Below, piece by piece: positions 9,383-18,747 of a stretch of DNA of 64,000 nucleotides. Source of the DNA: Sphingomonas gellani. GTDB lineage: Bacteria > Pseudomonadota > Alphaproteobacteria > Sphingomonadales > Sphingomonadaceae. The stretch lies in NCBI RefSeq assembly GCF_900110035.1, contig NZ_FOCF01000001.1, positions 372,001 to 436,000 of the forward strand, in the 5' to 3' direction. The translations under genes and the position numbers were made by a program. Numbering within the stretch: position 1 is the first letter of the stretch; each line of letters begins with the position of its first letter. The notes beneath the pieces were generated by a model. It did no database searches. It was given only the letters and a program-made list of their open reading frames with translations, and had not been told where the DNA came from.

Positions 9383-10021
9383 TCAGTTGCTGCCCTTCAG
9401 GCCGGAGCTGCCAAGGCCGTTGGCACCGGTCGGCACCTGCTTGCGATACGCGTCGATCGCCCGGTAATTGGTGGCCGGATCGGCACCGTTCGACAGTGCC
9501 TCGCCGCGCACAAGATCGCCGGGACTGGCGACCATAGCGGCCAGGTTGCTGTTGGTGGCACAGCCATAGTTGGACGAGGTGTGCTGGTCGAAATCATGCG
9601 AGGAGTCGCGCGACCAGTCCGGGCAACCGGCCACTCGCGCATGCATGCGGCTGACCACGACGCGCAGCGTGCCGGGGCTGACGCTGGCGCTCGTCACCGG
9701 CGAATCGTCCGACAGCAGCAGCCCGTACGACGCGACCACTGCGGAAATCTGTTCGCGCGCGCCCAGGGCGCTGCCACTCGGGTCGTCGATCGCGACGTGG
9801 TCGCCATAGCCCAGGCGCATCGACGACAGCCATCCGGTCAGCCGCTGCGCCTCTCCGGTCGCGAGCCGGTCGCCTGCGGTGCCCAGGTCGAGCAGGTAAT
9901 CGGACCGCGACACCACCGGCTGGTGGAAGCTTTCCAGCCCGCGGTTCTGGGTTCCGGTTGCGCAGCCTGCCAGAAGCGTCGGCACGGTCAGGGCGGCAAG
10001 GAGGATCGAACGCTTGAACAT
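9383..10021 (-). CDS. cpaD: Tad pilus outer-membrane lipoprotein CpaD
   Basis: 212-residue lipoprotein that accompanies the CpaC secretin. The signal peptide ends in the lipobox LLAGC, giving a lipidated Cys near residue 19. The CpaD region then covers DYLLDLG through a C-terminal half with SHDFDQHTSSNYGCATNSNLAAMV, typical of the family. The start at 10021 (MFKRS) is preferred, because GGGA lies 8 bases upstream. A TTG at 10042 overlapping the cpaC stop is the alternative and would add seven residues. Confidence 0.9.
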   Translation of the reverse strand: MFKRSILLAALTVPTLLAGCATGTQNRGLESFHQPVVSRSDYLLDLGTAGDRLATGEAQRLTGWLSSMRLGYGDHVAIDDPSGSALGAREQISAVVASYGLLLSDDSPVTSASVSPGTLRVVVSRMHARVAGCPDWSRDSSHDFDQHTSSNYGCATNSNLAAMVASPGDLVRGEALSNGADPATNYRAIDAYRKQVPTGANGLGSSGLKGSN

Positions 10022-10038
10022 GATCGGGCGTCCCTTGG

Positions 10039-11613
10039 TCAATTGGAGAAGCCGGGCGCGATGACCGCACCCTTGCTCGGCTTGGATGCGGGCTTCGGCT
10101 CGCGTCGGCGGTCCGCCTGCGGCACCGGCGACACGGTCGCGGCCGGCGCGGCGGGGTAGGGGCCGGGCGCGGGGGCGAGAGTCGGCACGGGACGCTTCTC
10201 ACCCGTCGTGCCGCCGCCCAGCTGGCCCATCAGTACGCGCCCAAGGTCGGTCGGAGCATGCTCGCCATCGGTCGGCAAGGCGATTTCCGACGCGTTGTTG
10301 ACCGGCTTCACGAGATACGGCGTGATGACGATCACCAGCTCCGTTTCGTTGCGCTGGAACTGGTTGGACCGCATCAGCGCGCCCAGGATCGGCAGGTCTC
10401 CGAGGCCCGGCGTCTTTTCGTAGTTGTTGTTGTGGCTATTGGAGAGCAGCCCGCTGATCATCATGCTCTGGCCCGAGCCGAGCTCGACGGTCGTTTCCGT
10501 CCGGCGGTTCAGCGTGCCCGGCACGCGCGTGCCTGCGATCGTAACCGCGTTGGCGAAGTCCAGCTGCGACACCTCCGGCCGGATGCGCATGGAGATGCGC
10601 CCGTCGGACAGAACCGTCGGCGTATAGGCCAGACTGACGCCATATTGCTTGTACTCGACCGAAACGGTGCCAAGGCCGCCCGCCATCGGGATCGGGATCT
10701 CGCCGCCGGCCAGGAACGTGCCGGTTTCGCCCGACAGCGCGGTCAGGTTTGGGTTGGCGAGGGTCGATACCTGACCCACAGTCTCGCCGAGGTCGAGAGA
10801 GCCGAGAAGGTCGAGGCCGAGCAGTTTGCCGGCAAAGCCAAGCGTGCTGGTGTTGTCCGGCTTGGTCAACAGGCTGGACCCCGTCGGCGTGTTCGTGAAG
10901 CCCGTGCCCAACGCGCCGCCGGGCGCGAATTGCCCGCCGCCGCCGCGACCACGGCTGATACCGAATTTGAAGCCACCGGTTCCATCGACGGAGGCCAGAT
11001 TTGCGCCGATGTTCTTGGCAAAGGCGCGGCTGACCTCCGCGATGCGCACCTGCAGGTTGACCTGCAACGGCGTGGCGGTCTTCAGGCGCGACAGGACCTT
11101 CGTATCGTCGCCGACGAATGCCTGCACCAGACGCTGCGCCTCCGCAGCGTCGTCGGGGCCGGCGACGGTGCCGGTCAGCAGGACCAGCCCGTTCATCGGC
11201 GTGGCGACGATGTTCGCCTCCGGCATCGCCAGGTTCAGCATCGACCCGATCGAATCCAGATTGTTGCCGACACGGACGGTCGCCGCATAGACGACCTGTC
11301 CACCCTTGGTCGTGGCGCTGACCGTCGTCTCTCCCGTCTTCTTGCCGAAGATGTAGAGCTGGGTGGGAGAACGGACCTGCACGTCCGCCACACCGTCGTT
11401 CGCGACGAACAGGTCCGTCATCGGCCGGGCGAGCGTGACCAGGCGCCCACGGCCCGTGTTCACCTGGACCAGCGGCGCGCGCGCGACCGTCGTCGCGGCG
11501 GGTTCGGGCGATCCGGCGCGTGCCGGCCTTGCAGGTGCGGCGGCGAGGAGGGCCGGCGCCGTCAGGGCGACCGCGATCGGCAAACCCATCGGCTTCAGGG
11601 ACATGCGCATCAC
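10039..11613 (-). CDS. cpaC: Tad pilus outer-membrane secretin CpaC (RcpA)
   Basis: 524-residue secretin that forms the outer-membrane channel for the Tad pilus. A signal peptide (about residues 1-33) precedes an N-terminal pilus-and-flagella domain (LFVANDGVADVQV) and a BON-like segment (VLLTGTVAGPDDA). The secretin core has LTALSGETGTFLAGGEIPIP and the beta-lip end PILGALMRSNQFQRNETELVIVI. A Pro/Ala-rich tail follows. The start overlaps the cpaB stop by 4 bp. All expected secretin segments are present, so it should be functional. Confidence 0.95.
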   Translation of the reverse strand: MMRMSLKPMGLPIAVALTAPALLAAAPARPARAGSPEPAATTVARAPLVQVNTGRGRLVTLARPMTDLFVANDGVADVQVRSPTQLYIFGKKTGETTVSATTKGGQVVYAATVRVGNNLDSIGSMLNLAMPEANIVATPMNGLVLLTGTVAGPDDAAEAQRLVQAFVGDDTKVLSRLKTATPLQVNLQVRIAEVSRAFAKNIGANLASVDGTGGFKFGISRGRGGGGQFAPGGALGTGFTNTPTGSSLLTKPDNTSTLGFAGKLLGLDLLGSLDLGETVGQVSTLANPNLTALSGETGTFLAGGEIPIPMAGGLGTVSVEYKQYGVSLAYTPTVLSDGRISMRIRPEVSQLDFANAVTIAGTRVPGTLNRRTETTVELGSGQSMMISGLLSNSHNNNYEKTPGLGDLPILGALMRSNQFQRNETELVIVITPYLVKPVNNASEIALPTDGEHAPTDLGRVLMGQLGGGTTGEKRPVPTLAPAPGPYPAAPAATVSPVPQADRRREPKPASKPSKGAVIAPGFSN

Positions 11614-12641
11614 TTCTTACCCCCCACGGGAACTTCTGTTACGCTGGTGCCGCGTGCGACGCGGACCACAGGGCCGGCCGAAACGACGGTCTGGACGGGG
11701 CCTGAGGTCGACGGGACCGGGCCGCCCATGCCGACCGACGATCCGCCCTTGCCTGGCACGGTGCTGCGGGCGAAGCGGGATACGTCCGCGCCGGTCGCAT
11801 AGCTGGCGGCACCGGCCTGGGGCTGGCTGGCGAGTTGCAGCATCATCGCCTTTTCCGCCTTGGGATCGTTGCCCTCCGGCACTTTGACGCTGCCCGATGC
11901 GATCGCCTGTTCCAGTTCGGCCGGATTGTCGGCGATGGAGCGCAGCGACAGCGAGATGCTGCCCAGCTGTTGTGCGACCGCGATCTGTTCGGCGATCTTC
12001 GGCGTCGCCTCGATCGTCACGGTGCCGTATGTCTGCACCTTGCTCTTGCCGTCTTCGCCCACCGCATTGTCGGTCCGCTGGTCGGTGGCGAGCACGCGCA
12101 CGTTGCGCAGAAAGGTTTCGGACGCGCGCAGCGGCTGGCCGTCGCCGCCGCCGGACACGCTCTGCGTCAGGATCAGGTCGATGCGGTCGCCCGGAAAGAC
12201 GAAGCCCGCAACCGCGTTCTGCGCCTGAACCGGGATAGTGACCGCGCGCATGCCGGGGCCGAGTGCCGCCGCCAGGAAGCCGCGATCGCCCGGCTTGACC
12301 AGCGCGCCCTGGGTCACCGGCTGGCCGGCGGTCACGGCGTTGCGGACAACCGTGCCCTGCAACGATGCCAGGTTGGTGGAACCCTTCAGGAAATACGCGC
12401 CGTCAACCAGCTCCTTGGGCCAGGGCTGGAACTTCAGGGCGGTCGCATCCAGGATGGTGCCGACGGGCAGGGCGCGGGTGGCGACCAGCACCTCCGGACC
12501 GTCCACCACGGCCGGCGGCGGCGCGACACCTGCCACGGCCTGTGGTGCGGCGGCCCCCATGACCAGCGTTCGTGCGAAGAAGGCGGTGATCGCCGCGACG
12601 AACAGCGCGCCTACCAGCAGAACGACCTTGCGACTATCCAT
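11610..12641 (-). CDS. cpaB: Tad pilus periplasmic assembly protein CpaB (RcpC)
   Basis: 343-residue protein with an N-terminal membrane anchor (about residues 7-32), a SAF domain (LVATRALPVGTILDA onward, about 50-115) and the RcpC/CpaB domain (AVTIPVQAQNAVAGFVFPGD). It is thought to work with the secretin in the periplasm. The C-terminal 90 residues are Gly/Ser/Val-rich and low in complexity, longer than in some homologues. It lies 82 bp after the end of cpaA and overlaps cpaC by 4 bp. Confidence 0.93.
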   Translation of the reverse strand: MDSRKVVLLVGALFVAAITAFFARTLVMGAAAPQAVAGVAPPPAVVDGPEVLVATRALPVGTILDATALKFQPWPKELVDGAYFLKGSTNLASLQGTVVRNAVTAGQPVTQGALVKPGDRGFLAAALGPGMRAVTIPVQAQNAVAGFVFPGDRIDLILTQSVSGGGDGQPLRASETFLRNVRVLATDQRTDNAVGEDGKSKVQTYGTVTIEATPKIAEQIAVAQQLGSISLSLRSIADNPAELEQAIASGSVKVPEGNDPKAEKAMMLQLASQPQAGAASYATGADVSRFARSTVPGKGGSSVGMGGPVPSTSGPVQTVVSAGPVVRVARGTSVTEVPVGGKK

Positions 12642-12723
12642 GACCCGTTATGCCCCTACTGCCTGCCGGTGCAGGCCCGGTTGCGTGAGCGTTAAGCATC
12701 ACGCCAAGTGGTGAAGATTGCGT

Positions 12724-13173
12724 TCACGGCAGCGCCAGCAGCGCCGCACAGACGATCGCGACGCCGTACGGCACCTCGATCTGCGCCTGGTGCCGGGCAA
12801 GCCCGCGTTCGATGAGAAGCGCCAGCGAGATCGCTCCGCCCAGGAGCGACATGACCATCAGCACCCAGACCATGGTGCCGACGGGCAGCCACAGCGCCAG
12901 CGCGCCGATCAGCTTCACGTCGCCGCCGCCCATCCACCCCATCGCGAATAGGCCGGCGAACGCGGCGAACACGGCCAGCGCGCCGCCGATCTGCCAGGCG
13001 AGGTCGCCCCAGCCCAGCGTGGCAGTCGCCCACCACCAGAATGGCGCCAACAGGGCGATCGTCGCGTTCTTGCCATTGGCGATGGTGCGGTGACGCACGT
13101 CCTCGACCCCGGCCCAGACCAGCAGCACGATCAGGACGACCAACAACAATGATGCCGGATGGAACCAACCCAT
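12724..13173 (-). CDS. cpaA: Type IV prepilin peptidase CpaA (TadV)
   Basis: 149-residue membrane aspartic protease that cleaves the leader of Flp prepilin. The two catalytic aspartates lie in GVEDVRHRTIANG (about residue 24) and GGGDVKLIGAL (about residue 88), the hallmark of the A24A family. The rest is hydrophobic, with about five membrane segments. The start at 13173 gives MGWFHPASLLL directly before the first membrane helix; a longer reading would add 33 basic residues with no support. It is the first gene of the locus and diverges from the hydrolase gene with 47 bp between them. Its substrate, an Flp pilin, is not encoded in this window. Confidence 0.9.
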   Translation of the reverse strand: MGWFHPASLLLVVLIVLLVWAGVEDVRHRTIANGKNATIALLAPFWWWATATLGWGDLAWQIGGALAVFAAFAGLFAMGWMGGGDVKLIGALALWLPVGTMVWVLMVMSLLGGAISLALLIERGLARHQAQIEVPYGVAIVCAALLALP

Positions 13174-13220
13174 GGCGCGTGGTCCTAGACGGAAGGGCTT
13201 GCGAAACCGTAACCGGGGGC

Positions 13221-14156
13221 ATGGACCTGACATCCCTTCGCCGCGCGCTGCCGCCCGATGCGCGGGTTTCATACTGGACGGCGCCGGATGGCTGGCGAGT
13301 GCGCCGGTTCGACTGGCCGGCGGCCGGCACCCCGCGTGGCCGTTTGCTGTTCCAGGCGGGCCGGGCGGACGTGTTCGAGAAATATCTGGAGGCGTTCGGT
13401 CACTGGCACGCGCGGGGATGGTCGGTGACCTCGTTCGACTGGCGCGGGCAGGGCGGCTCGGGCCGGTTCGCGGCGGACCCGCATGTCGGCCATTGCGAGG
13501 ATTTCGGCGTGTGGATCGCCGATCTCGGCACCTTCTGGCGGGAGTGGAGCGGGGCGGGGCAGGGACCGCGCGTCGCGATCGGGCATTCTATGGGCGGGCA
13601 CCTGATCCTGCGCGCGATGGCGGAGGGCGCGATCGATCCCGACGCGGCGGTCCTGGTCGCGCCGATGCTGGGGCTGCGTTCACCGGTCGGCGCGTCATTG
13701 GGCGGCACGGCCGCGCGTTGGATGGCCCGGCGAGGCGATCCTGCCCGCGCCGCGTGGCAGGGCAATGAACGGCCCGCCACGCGCACGCCTCGCCAGATGC
13801 TGTTGACCCGCGACCGGAGCCGCTATGACGACGAGCAATGGTGGTACGATCGCCAACCCGAGTTGCGCTTGGGCCCGCCCAGTTGGGGCTGGCTGGCGGA
13901 GGCGTTCGGCTCCTGCGCGACGCTGGCGGCCGACCCGCGGCTGTCGGCGCTGACCACGCCGTTGCTGATGCTGGTCGCGGATGCGGACGGGCTGGTCGAC
14001 GCGGCGGCGGCCCGGCGCGTGGCCGCGCGCCTGCCGAATGCGGAAGTTCGTCGCTACGGACCCGAGTCGGCCCATGAAATCCTGCGTGAGGCCGATCCGG
14101 TCCGCGACGATGCGTTGATGCGGATCGATGCCTTTCTGGATAAGCACGCGGCATGA
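13221..14156 (+). CDS. Alpha/beta hydrolase, lysophospholipase-like
   Basis: 311-residue alpha/beta-hydrolase fold enzyme of the serine aminopeptidase/monoglyceride lipase type (Hydrolase_4). The nucleophile elbow is GHSMGG, with Ser at residue 123. The likely acid is in LVADADGLVDA and the likely His in ESAHEIL near the C terminus. SFDWRGQGGSGR is the typical oxyanion-strand motif. There is no signal peptide, so it is cytoplasmic, and the true substrate (lysophospholipid, monoglyceride or other ester) cannot be read from sequence. Its stop overlaps the next start by 4 bp, so it is cotranscribed with the FAD oxidoreductase. Confidence 0.85.
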   Translation: MDLTSLRRALPPDARVSYWTAPDGWRVRRFDWPAAGTPRGRLLFQAGRADVFEKYLEAFGHWHARGWSVTSFDWRGQGGSGRFAADPHVGHCEDFGVWIADLGTFWREWSGAGQGPRVAIGHSMGGHLILRAMAEGAIDPDAAVLVAPMLGLRSPVGASLGGTAARWMARRGDPARAAWQGNERPATRTPRQMLLTRDRSRYDDEQWWYDRQPELRLGPPSWGWLAEAFGSCATLAADPRLSALTTPLLMLVADADGLVDAAAARRVAARLPNAEVRRYGPESAHEILREADPVRDDALMRIDAFLDKHAA

Positions 14157-15229
14157 CGCATGACGTGGTCATCATCGGCGCAGGCATGGCGGGGGCGAGC
14201 CTGGCCGCCGAACTGGCGCCGCATGCCGGTGTCCTGCTGCTAGAGGCGGAGGATGCGCCGGGATATCATGCCACCGGCCGCTCCGCCGCCTTCTGGTCGG
14301 AAACCTATGGCGGTCCCGGCATCCAGCCCCTGACCACGGCATCCGGCGACGCGCTTCGATCGGGCGGGTTTCTCCAGCCGCTGGGATCGCTGCATGTCGG
14401 ACGGGCAGAAGACCGCGCGGCGGCGGACGCCCTTCTGCAAGCCTTTGAAGACGCGCCTGTCACTTTGGAGGCGGTCGATCCACGTGACAGGTTGCCCGGC
14501 CTGCGTGACGGTTGGACGGTCGGGGTGTGGGAACCGAGTTGCGCCTATATCGACGTGGCGGGACTCCATGCCGATCGTCTGGCGGTCGCCCGTGCGGCCG
14601 GTGCGCGCGTGATGACCGGCGCAGCGCTGCGATCGGCGGACAGGCGGGACGGCGTATGGCGGCTCAATACCGCCGCCGGGGCGGTACAGGCGTGTGTCGT
14701 CGTCGATGCGGCCGGTGCCTGGGCGGACGGTGTGGCCGCCATGTGCGGCGCGCGGCCGCTCGGGATACGCGCGTTCCGCCGCACGGTGGTGCAATTGCGG
14801 ACCGATCCGCGCCCGCCTGTCGGCCTGCCGCATGTCGCCGATCTGGCCGGCCGTTTCTATTTCAAGCCGGAGGCGGGAGGGCGGCTATGGCTCAGCCCCC
14901 ATGACGAGACACCCACAGACCCATGCGATGCCGCGGCGGAGGAGATCGACGTCGCGCTGGCGATCGACCGGCTGGAGAATGTCGTCGACTGGCGCGTCGA
15001 GGCGGTGGAGCGCCGGTGGGCGGGCCTGCGCAGCTTCGCGCCCGATCGGCTGCCGGTCTATGGCTACGACACCCGCATGCCGGACTTCTTCTGGTGCGCG
15101 GGGCAGGGCGGGTTCGGTATCCAGACTGCGCCTGCCGCCGGGCAGATGACCGCGGCGCTGCTGCGCGGGACGGGCGACATGCCGGCCGGCGTCGATGCGG
15201 AGGCTTACGCGCCCGGTCGCTTCGGCTGA
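14153..15229 (+). CDS. FAD-dependent oxidoreductase of the D-amino acid oxidase family
   Basis: 358-residue flavoprotein of the DAO/glycine oxidase family. The dinucleotide-binding motif GAGMAG is at residues 7-12, followed by LLLEAEDAPGYHATGRSA, where the second acidic residue contacts FAD ribose. The C-terminal FAD site includes WCAGQGGFGIQTAPA. Such enzymes oxidise D- or secondary amino acids or related amines, and the substrate here is unknown. It is translationally coupled (ATGA overlap) to the upstream hydrolase and converges on rnhA with a 19-bp gap. Confidence 0.85.
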   Translation: MTHDVVIIGAGMAGASLAAELAPHAGVLLLEAEDAPGYHATGRSAAFWSETYGGPGIQPLTTASGDALRSGGFLQPLGSLHVGRAEDRAAADALLQAFEDAPVTLEAVDPRDRLPGLRDGWTVGVWEPSCAYIDVAGLHADRLAVARAAGARVMTGAALRSADRRDGVWRLNTAAGAVQACVVVDAAGAWADGVAAMCGARPLGIRAFRRTVVQLRTDPRPPVGLPHVADLAGRFYFKPEAGGRLWLSPHDETPTDPCDAAAEEIDVALAIDRLENVVDWRVEAVERRWAGLRSFAPDRLPVYGYDTRMPDFFWCAGQGGFGIQTAPAAGQMTAALLRGTGDMPAGVDAEAYAPGRFG

Positions 15230-15248
15230 CCGTCGCGACGAGGTCGGT

Positions 15249-15734
15249 TCAGGCCGGCTTTCCGGCGGCGACCGCGGCGTCGCTGGCCAGGCGGTCGACG
15301 CGTTCGTTGTCGGGATGACCGGCATGACCCTTGACCCAGACCCAGTCGATCTGATGCTGCTGCGTGGCGGTGAACAGCGCCTGCCACAGCTCCGCATTCT
15401 TCACCGGCTTCTTGTCGGCGGTCTTCCACCCGTTGCGGCGCCAGCCGTGGATCCAGCGGGTCAGCCCGTCCATGACGTACTTGCTGTCGGTGGACAGGCG
15501 GATGTGACAGGGCCGCGTCAGGACGTTCAGCGCCTGGATCACCGCCGTCAACTCCATGCGGTTGTTGGTGGTATGCGCCTCCCCGCCGGACAATTCCTTC
15601 TCGTGCTCGCCGAACCGCAGCAGCGCGCCCCAGCCGCCGGGTCCGGGATTGCCCTTGCACGCGCCATCCGTCGCGATCTCCACCAGCGGGCCGGCGGCCT
15701 TGCCCGCCTGACCCTCCAACGCTTCGTCGCTCAC
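15249..15734 (-). CDS. rnhA: Ribonuclease HI
   Basis: 161-residue endonuclease that cuts the RNA strand of RNA:DNA hybrids. The four catalytic acids are all present: D23 (ATDGACKGN), E61 (NNRMEL), D83 (STDSKYV) and D147 (NERVDRLA), together with the His loop KGHAGH. The start is the GTG at 15734 overlapping the thrB stop (GTGA). An in-frame ATG 30 bases upstream is possible but lies inside thrB. The order ispH-thrB-rnhA is common in alphaproteobacteria. Confidence 0.95.
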   Translation of the reverse strand: MSDEALEGQAGKAAGPLVEIATDGACKGNPGPGGWGALLRFGEHEKELSGGEAHTTNNRMELTAVIQALNVLTRPCHIRLSTDSKYVMDGLTRWIHGWRRNGWKTADKKPVKNAELWQALFTATQQHQIDWVWVKGHAGHPDNERVDRLASDAAVAAGKPA

Positions 15735-16684
15735 GCGAATGCCTCCGGATGCGTTTGATACCATTGCAGCCGCCGACGATAGGCCAGCGGGTCCTTGCGC
15801 GTCACCAGTGCGTCGGCGGGCGTGTTCAGCCAGTCCCACGCGCGGGTGAGCAGGAAGCGGATGCACGACCCCTGCGCCAGGATCGGCAGGGCGGCGCGTT
15901 CCTCTGTCGATAGCGGGCGCCGCTCGGCATAGCCGGCGACGAGCGCCTGGCCCAGCGCGGCGTCAGGGTTCTCGCCGCGCGCGTCGAACATCCACGACCC
16001 GTGCATCACCGCCAGGTCATAGGCCCGGATGTCAGTGCACGCGAAATAGAAGTCGATCAGCCCGGTGACCTCCTCGCCCAGCATCAGCACATTGTCGGGG
16101 AACAGATCGGCATGGATCACTCCGGTCGGCAGGTCTGCGGGCCATGCCGCCTCCACCGCCGCCAGCACCCGGTCGACGCGATCGAACAGGCCCGACTCGA
16201 TCCCGTCCAAGTCGCGGCCGCATCGCTCGAGTAGCGGACGCCAGCCGGCCACCCCCATGTCGTTGGGGCGAGCCTGCCCGAACCCTTCCAGGGCACCGTG
16301 CATGTCCGCCATCATCGCGGCGGCGGCGCGCGCCTGCCCGGCCGTGGGGTGCGACACGGATACCCCCGGCAGGAAGCGGATCAGACAGGCCGGGCGACCC
16401 TCCAGCACCCGGATCGTCTGCCCCTGCCGATCCTTGATCGCGGGCGGCACCGGCAGGCCGCTGTCGGCGAGATGGTCGAGCAGCGCCATGAAGAAGGGCA
16501 GGTCGCCCGCCGCCACGCGCTTCTCGTACAGCGTCAGGATGAAGCGGCCGCCGGTCGTGTCGACGATGTAGTTGGAATTCTCCACACCCTCCGCGATGCC
16601 TTTCGCGGAGAGCAGGCCGCCCACATCATAGTCGCGGAGGAACCCGGCCAGCGCCTCGGCCGAGACCTGCGTATAGACCGCCAT
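15731..16684 (-). CDS. thrB: Homoserine kinase (ThrB, aminoglycoside-phosphotransferase fold)
   Basis: 317-residue kinase phosphorylating homoserine for threonine synthesis. It belongs to the APH-fold type used by alphaproteobacteria, not the GHMP type. It opens with [20 protein letters not shown] and contains GVENSNYIV. The catalytic loop is [13 protein letters not shown], and GLIDFYFAC supplies the metal-binding Asp. The length is normal. It begins 6 bp after the ispH stop and overlaps rnhA, so the three genes form an operon. Confidence 0.95.
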   Translation of the reverse strand: MAVYTQVSAEALAGFLRDYDVGGLLSAKGIAEGVENSNYIVDTTGGRFILTLYEKRVAAGDLPFFMALLDHLADSGLPVPPAIKDRQGQTIRVLEGRPACLIRFLPGVSVSHPTAGQARAAAAMMADMHGALEGFGQARPNDMGVAGWRPLLERCGRDLDGIESGLFDRVDRVLAAVEAAWPADLPTGVIHADLFPDNVLMLGEEVTGLIDFYFACTDIRAYDLAVMHGSWMFDARGENPDAALGQALVAGYAERRPLSTEERAALPILAQGSCIRFLLTRAWDWLNTPADALVTRKDPLAYRRRLQWYQTHPEAFA

Positions 16685-16690
16685 CGCGTC

Positions 16691-17653
16691 TCAGGCCGCC
16701 GCGTCGAGGCCGCGCGGCAGCTTGAACGCCACTGTTTCACGTGTGGTTTCCACCTCGCGCTCGGTGACTTCGTAACGGGTGGCGAGCAGGGTCACCAGCT
16801 CGCGCACTAGCAATTCGGGGGCGGACGCGCCGGCCGTGATGCCCAGCGTGCCGACGCCGTCGAGCAGCGACCAGTCCAGGTCGCCTGCGCGCTGGATCAG
16901 CTGCGCGCGGATCCCCTCGCGCAACGCGACTTCGACGAGACGCAGCGAATTGGAGGAATTGGGCGCGCCGATCACGAGCACCGCGTCACACGACGCCGCG
17001 ATCGCCTTCACCGCCGCCTGGCGGTTGGACGTGGCGTAGCAGATGTCCTCCCCACGCGGCGCCTCCATCTCCGGGAAGCGGCGCAGCAGCGTGTTCACCA
17101 CGGCGGCCGTGTCGTCCACGGACAGCGTGGTCTGCGTCAGGAACGCCAGGTTGGCAGGGTCTGCGGGCGCCAGCGCCTCCGCATCCTCGACCGTTTCGAT
17201 CAGCGTCATGGCACCGGCCGGCACCTGCCCGAACGTGCCGATCACCTCCGGATGGCCGGCATGGCCGATGAACAGGATGTGCCGACCTGCCGCCACCAGA
17301 CGCTCCGCCTGACGATGTACCTTCGACACCAGCGGACACGTCGCGTCCAAATAGTCGAGCCCGCGATTCTGCGCCTCGGCCGGCACCGACTTGGGCACGC
17401 CGTGCGCGGAGAACACCACCGGTGCGCCGTCCGGCACCTGGTCCAGCTCCTCGACGAAGATCGCGCCCTTCGCCTTCAGCGAATCGACCACGAACTTGTT
17501 GTGAACGATCTCGTGCCGGACATAGACGGGCTTGCCGTGCTTCTCGATCGCCAGCTCGACGATGCGAATCGCGCGGTCCACTCCCGCGCAGAAGCCGCGC
17601 GGCGCGGCGATCAGCAGCTCAAGCGCGGGCCTGGTCGTATCGGTCATAGGCAC
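16691..17653 (-). CDS. ispH: 4-hydroxy-3-methylbut-2-enyl diphosphate reductase
   Basis: 320-residue iron-sulfur enzyme that makes IPP and DMAPP from HMBPP, the last step of the MEP isoprenoid pathway. The three cluster cysteines lie in PRGFCAGV (C22), DATCPLV and [12 protein letters not shown]. The conserved His motifs YVRHEIVHN and IGHAGHPEV are present. The start at 17653 gives MPMTDTT; the internal ATG at 17647 is equally possible. It leads the thrB-rnhA operon and diverges from a lipoprotein gene. Confidence 0.96.
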   Translation of the reverse strand: MPMTDTTRPALELLIAAPRGFCAGVDRAIRIVELAIEKHGKPVYVRHEIVHNKFVVDSLKAKGAIFVEELDQVPDGAPVVFSAHGVPKSVPAEAQNRGLDYLDATCPLVSKVHRQAERLVAAGRHILFIGHAGHPEVIGTFGQVPAGAMTLIETVEDAEALAPADPANLAFLTQTTLSVDDTAAVVNTLLRRFPEMEAPRGEDICYATSNRQAAVKAIAASCDAVLVIGAPNSSNSLRLVEVALREGIRAQLIQRAGDLDWSLLDGVGTLGITAGASAPELLVRELVTLLATRYEVTEREVETTRETVAFKLPRGLDAAA

Positions 17654-17753
17654 GGCGCTTACGCGATTGCTTGCACCCGCGAAAGGCGGTTCCTATGCTT
17701 CGCGCCGCATCCGGAGGCATCGGTCCTCCCCGTTCAAAAGGTCCGCGTTCCCC

Positions 17754-18398
17754 GTGAAAGCCACAGCACCCGCCGTTGCCGCCGCCGTTCTGCTCGCGCT
17801 GGGCGGATGCGCCAGCAGGAGCGGGGAGATCGATGCGACCGGCGGCATCACCGCCGTCCGTTCCGCCTGCCCGGCGGTGGCGGTCCCCGCCGGCACCGGC
17901 GACGTGACGCTGTTCGATCCCGCCGGCGACACCAGTGCAGCGGCGCTGGACGTCACGGCGACCATGACCGACGTGCGCTCCACCTGCGACGACAGCGGGG
18001 AACAGGTGGCGACCACCGTGACCTTCACGGTTCAGGGGCGGCGCGTCCGCACCGACGCCGCGCGCGATGTCCAGCTGCCCTATTTCATCACCGTCGTCCG
18101 TGGCGGCAGCGCGGTGGTCGCGAAGCGGGTCGGGCAGGTTCAGTTGCACTTCGACGCCGGCCAGCCCCGCGCGCAGGTGTCGGGACAAGCGACGACGCAG
18201 ATCACCCGCTCGGCGGCCACGCTGCCGCAGGACGTGCGCGACAAGCTGACCCGCCGACGCAAGGCGGGGGACGAGGATGCGGCGGTCGATCCGCTGACCA
18301 CGCCGGAGGTGCGCCAGGCCGTGCAGCGTGTGACCTTCGAAGCGTTGGTCGGCTTTCAGCTCACCGATGCGCAGTTGCGCTACAACGTCACGCGTTGA
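17754..18398 (+). CDS. Predicted outer-membrane lipoprotein of unknown function
   Basis: 214-residue protein with a GTG start, chosen because it places a short signal peptide (AVAAAVLLALGGC) with lipobox LGGC directly at the N terminus. Longer readings would extend over the ispH start. The mature part holds a beta-rich domain (VTLFDPAGD, VTATMTDVRSTC, TVTFTVQGRRV) and a charged C-terminal helix. A Cys pair in the mature region (near RSACPAV and RSTCDDS) could form a disulfide. I do not recognise a characterised family. The gene ends just where the glycine-riboswitch promoter begins. Confidence 0.75.
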   Translation: MKATAPAVAAAVLLALGGCASRSGEIDATGGITAVRSACPAVAVPAGTGDVTLFDPAGDTSAAALDVTATMTDVRSTCDDSGEQVATTVTFTVQGRRVRTDAARDVQLPYFITVVRGGSAVVAKRVGQVQLHFDAGQPRAQVSGQATTQITRSAATLPQDVRDKLTRRRKAGDEDAAVDPLTTPEVRQAVQRVTFEALVGFQLTDAQLRYNVTR

Positions 18399-18423
18399 TC
18401 CCGATCACGTCCCCGTGTGTTAG
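18395..18423 (+). promoter_or_regulatory. Candidate sigma-70-type promoter of the gcv transcript
   Basis: TTGATC, 17 bases, TGTTAG. The -35 element overlaps the stop codon of the upstream lipoprotein gene, and a start near 18430 would put the riboswitch about 50 bases into the leader. The -10 match is modest. Confidence 0.4.
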
Positions 18424-18480
18424 CGATTGACTCGGGGACGGGCGACGGTCAGGTGAACGGCGTCGATGGCGGGCGATCGT

Positions 18481-18678
18481 CATGGAACCGCGCGGGAGAG
18501 CGCCTCCTTACAGGGGGCCGCCGAAGGAGCAACCACCCCGGAATCTCTCAGGCAAAAGGACCGCGCGGGTCGCACGACACTCTGGAAAGCGCCGCTGCTT
18601 GAAGCAGGTTCGGCCACCGAAGGGGTAACCCGGCCGCATAGCGTCGGGGAAAGCTCTCAGGTTCCGTGACAGAGGGGG
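18481..18678 (+). ncRNA. Tandem glycine riboswitch
   Basis: Two successive glycine aptamers are visible upstream of gcvT. The first has CGGGAGAGCG near its 5' side, the conserved core CCGAAGGAGCAA (18540 region) and AATCTCTCAGGCAAAAGGACC, closing near ACTCTGGAAAG. The second repeats the pattern with CCACCGAAGGGGTAACCC and GGGGAAAGCTCTCAGGTTCCGTGACAGAGGGG. The paired conserved signatures (GAAGG...AACC and CTCTCAGG) define the gcvT-type RNA, in which glycine binding normally switches on the cleavage genes. Edges are approximate to about 10 bases. Confidence 0.95.
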
Positions 18679-18682
18679 AATT

Positions 18683-18723
18683 GGATCGACGGGGCGAATG
18701 GTCGCCGCGCATCCGCTCTTTTT
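18683..18723 (+). terminator. Probable riboswitch-controlled intrinsic terminator
   Basis: GGAT (18683-18686) and GGCGA (18693-18697) can pair with TCGCC (18702-18706) and ATCC (18711-18714), with small bulges between. The run GCTCTTTTT follows just before the gcvT start region. It sits directly after the second aptamer, where a transcriptional expression platform is expected. The stem is imperfect, so RNA folding is needed. Confidence 0.45.
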
Positions 18724-18747
18724 GTTGCCGTGCTGGGAGTGCGCCCG

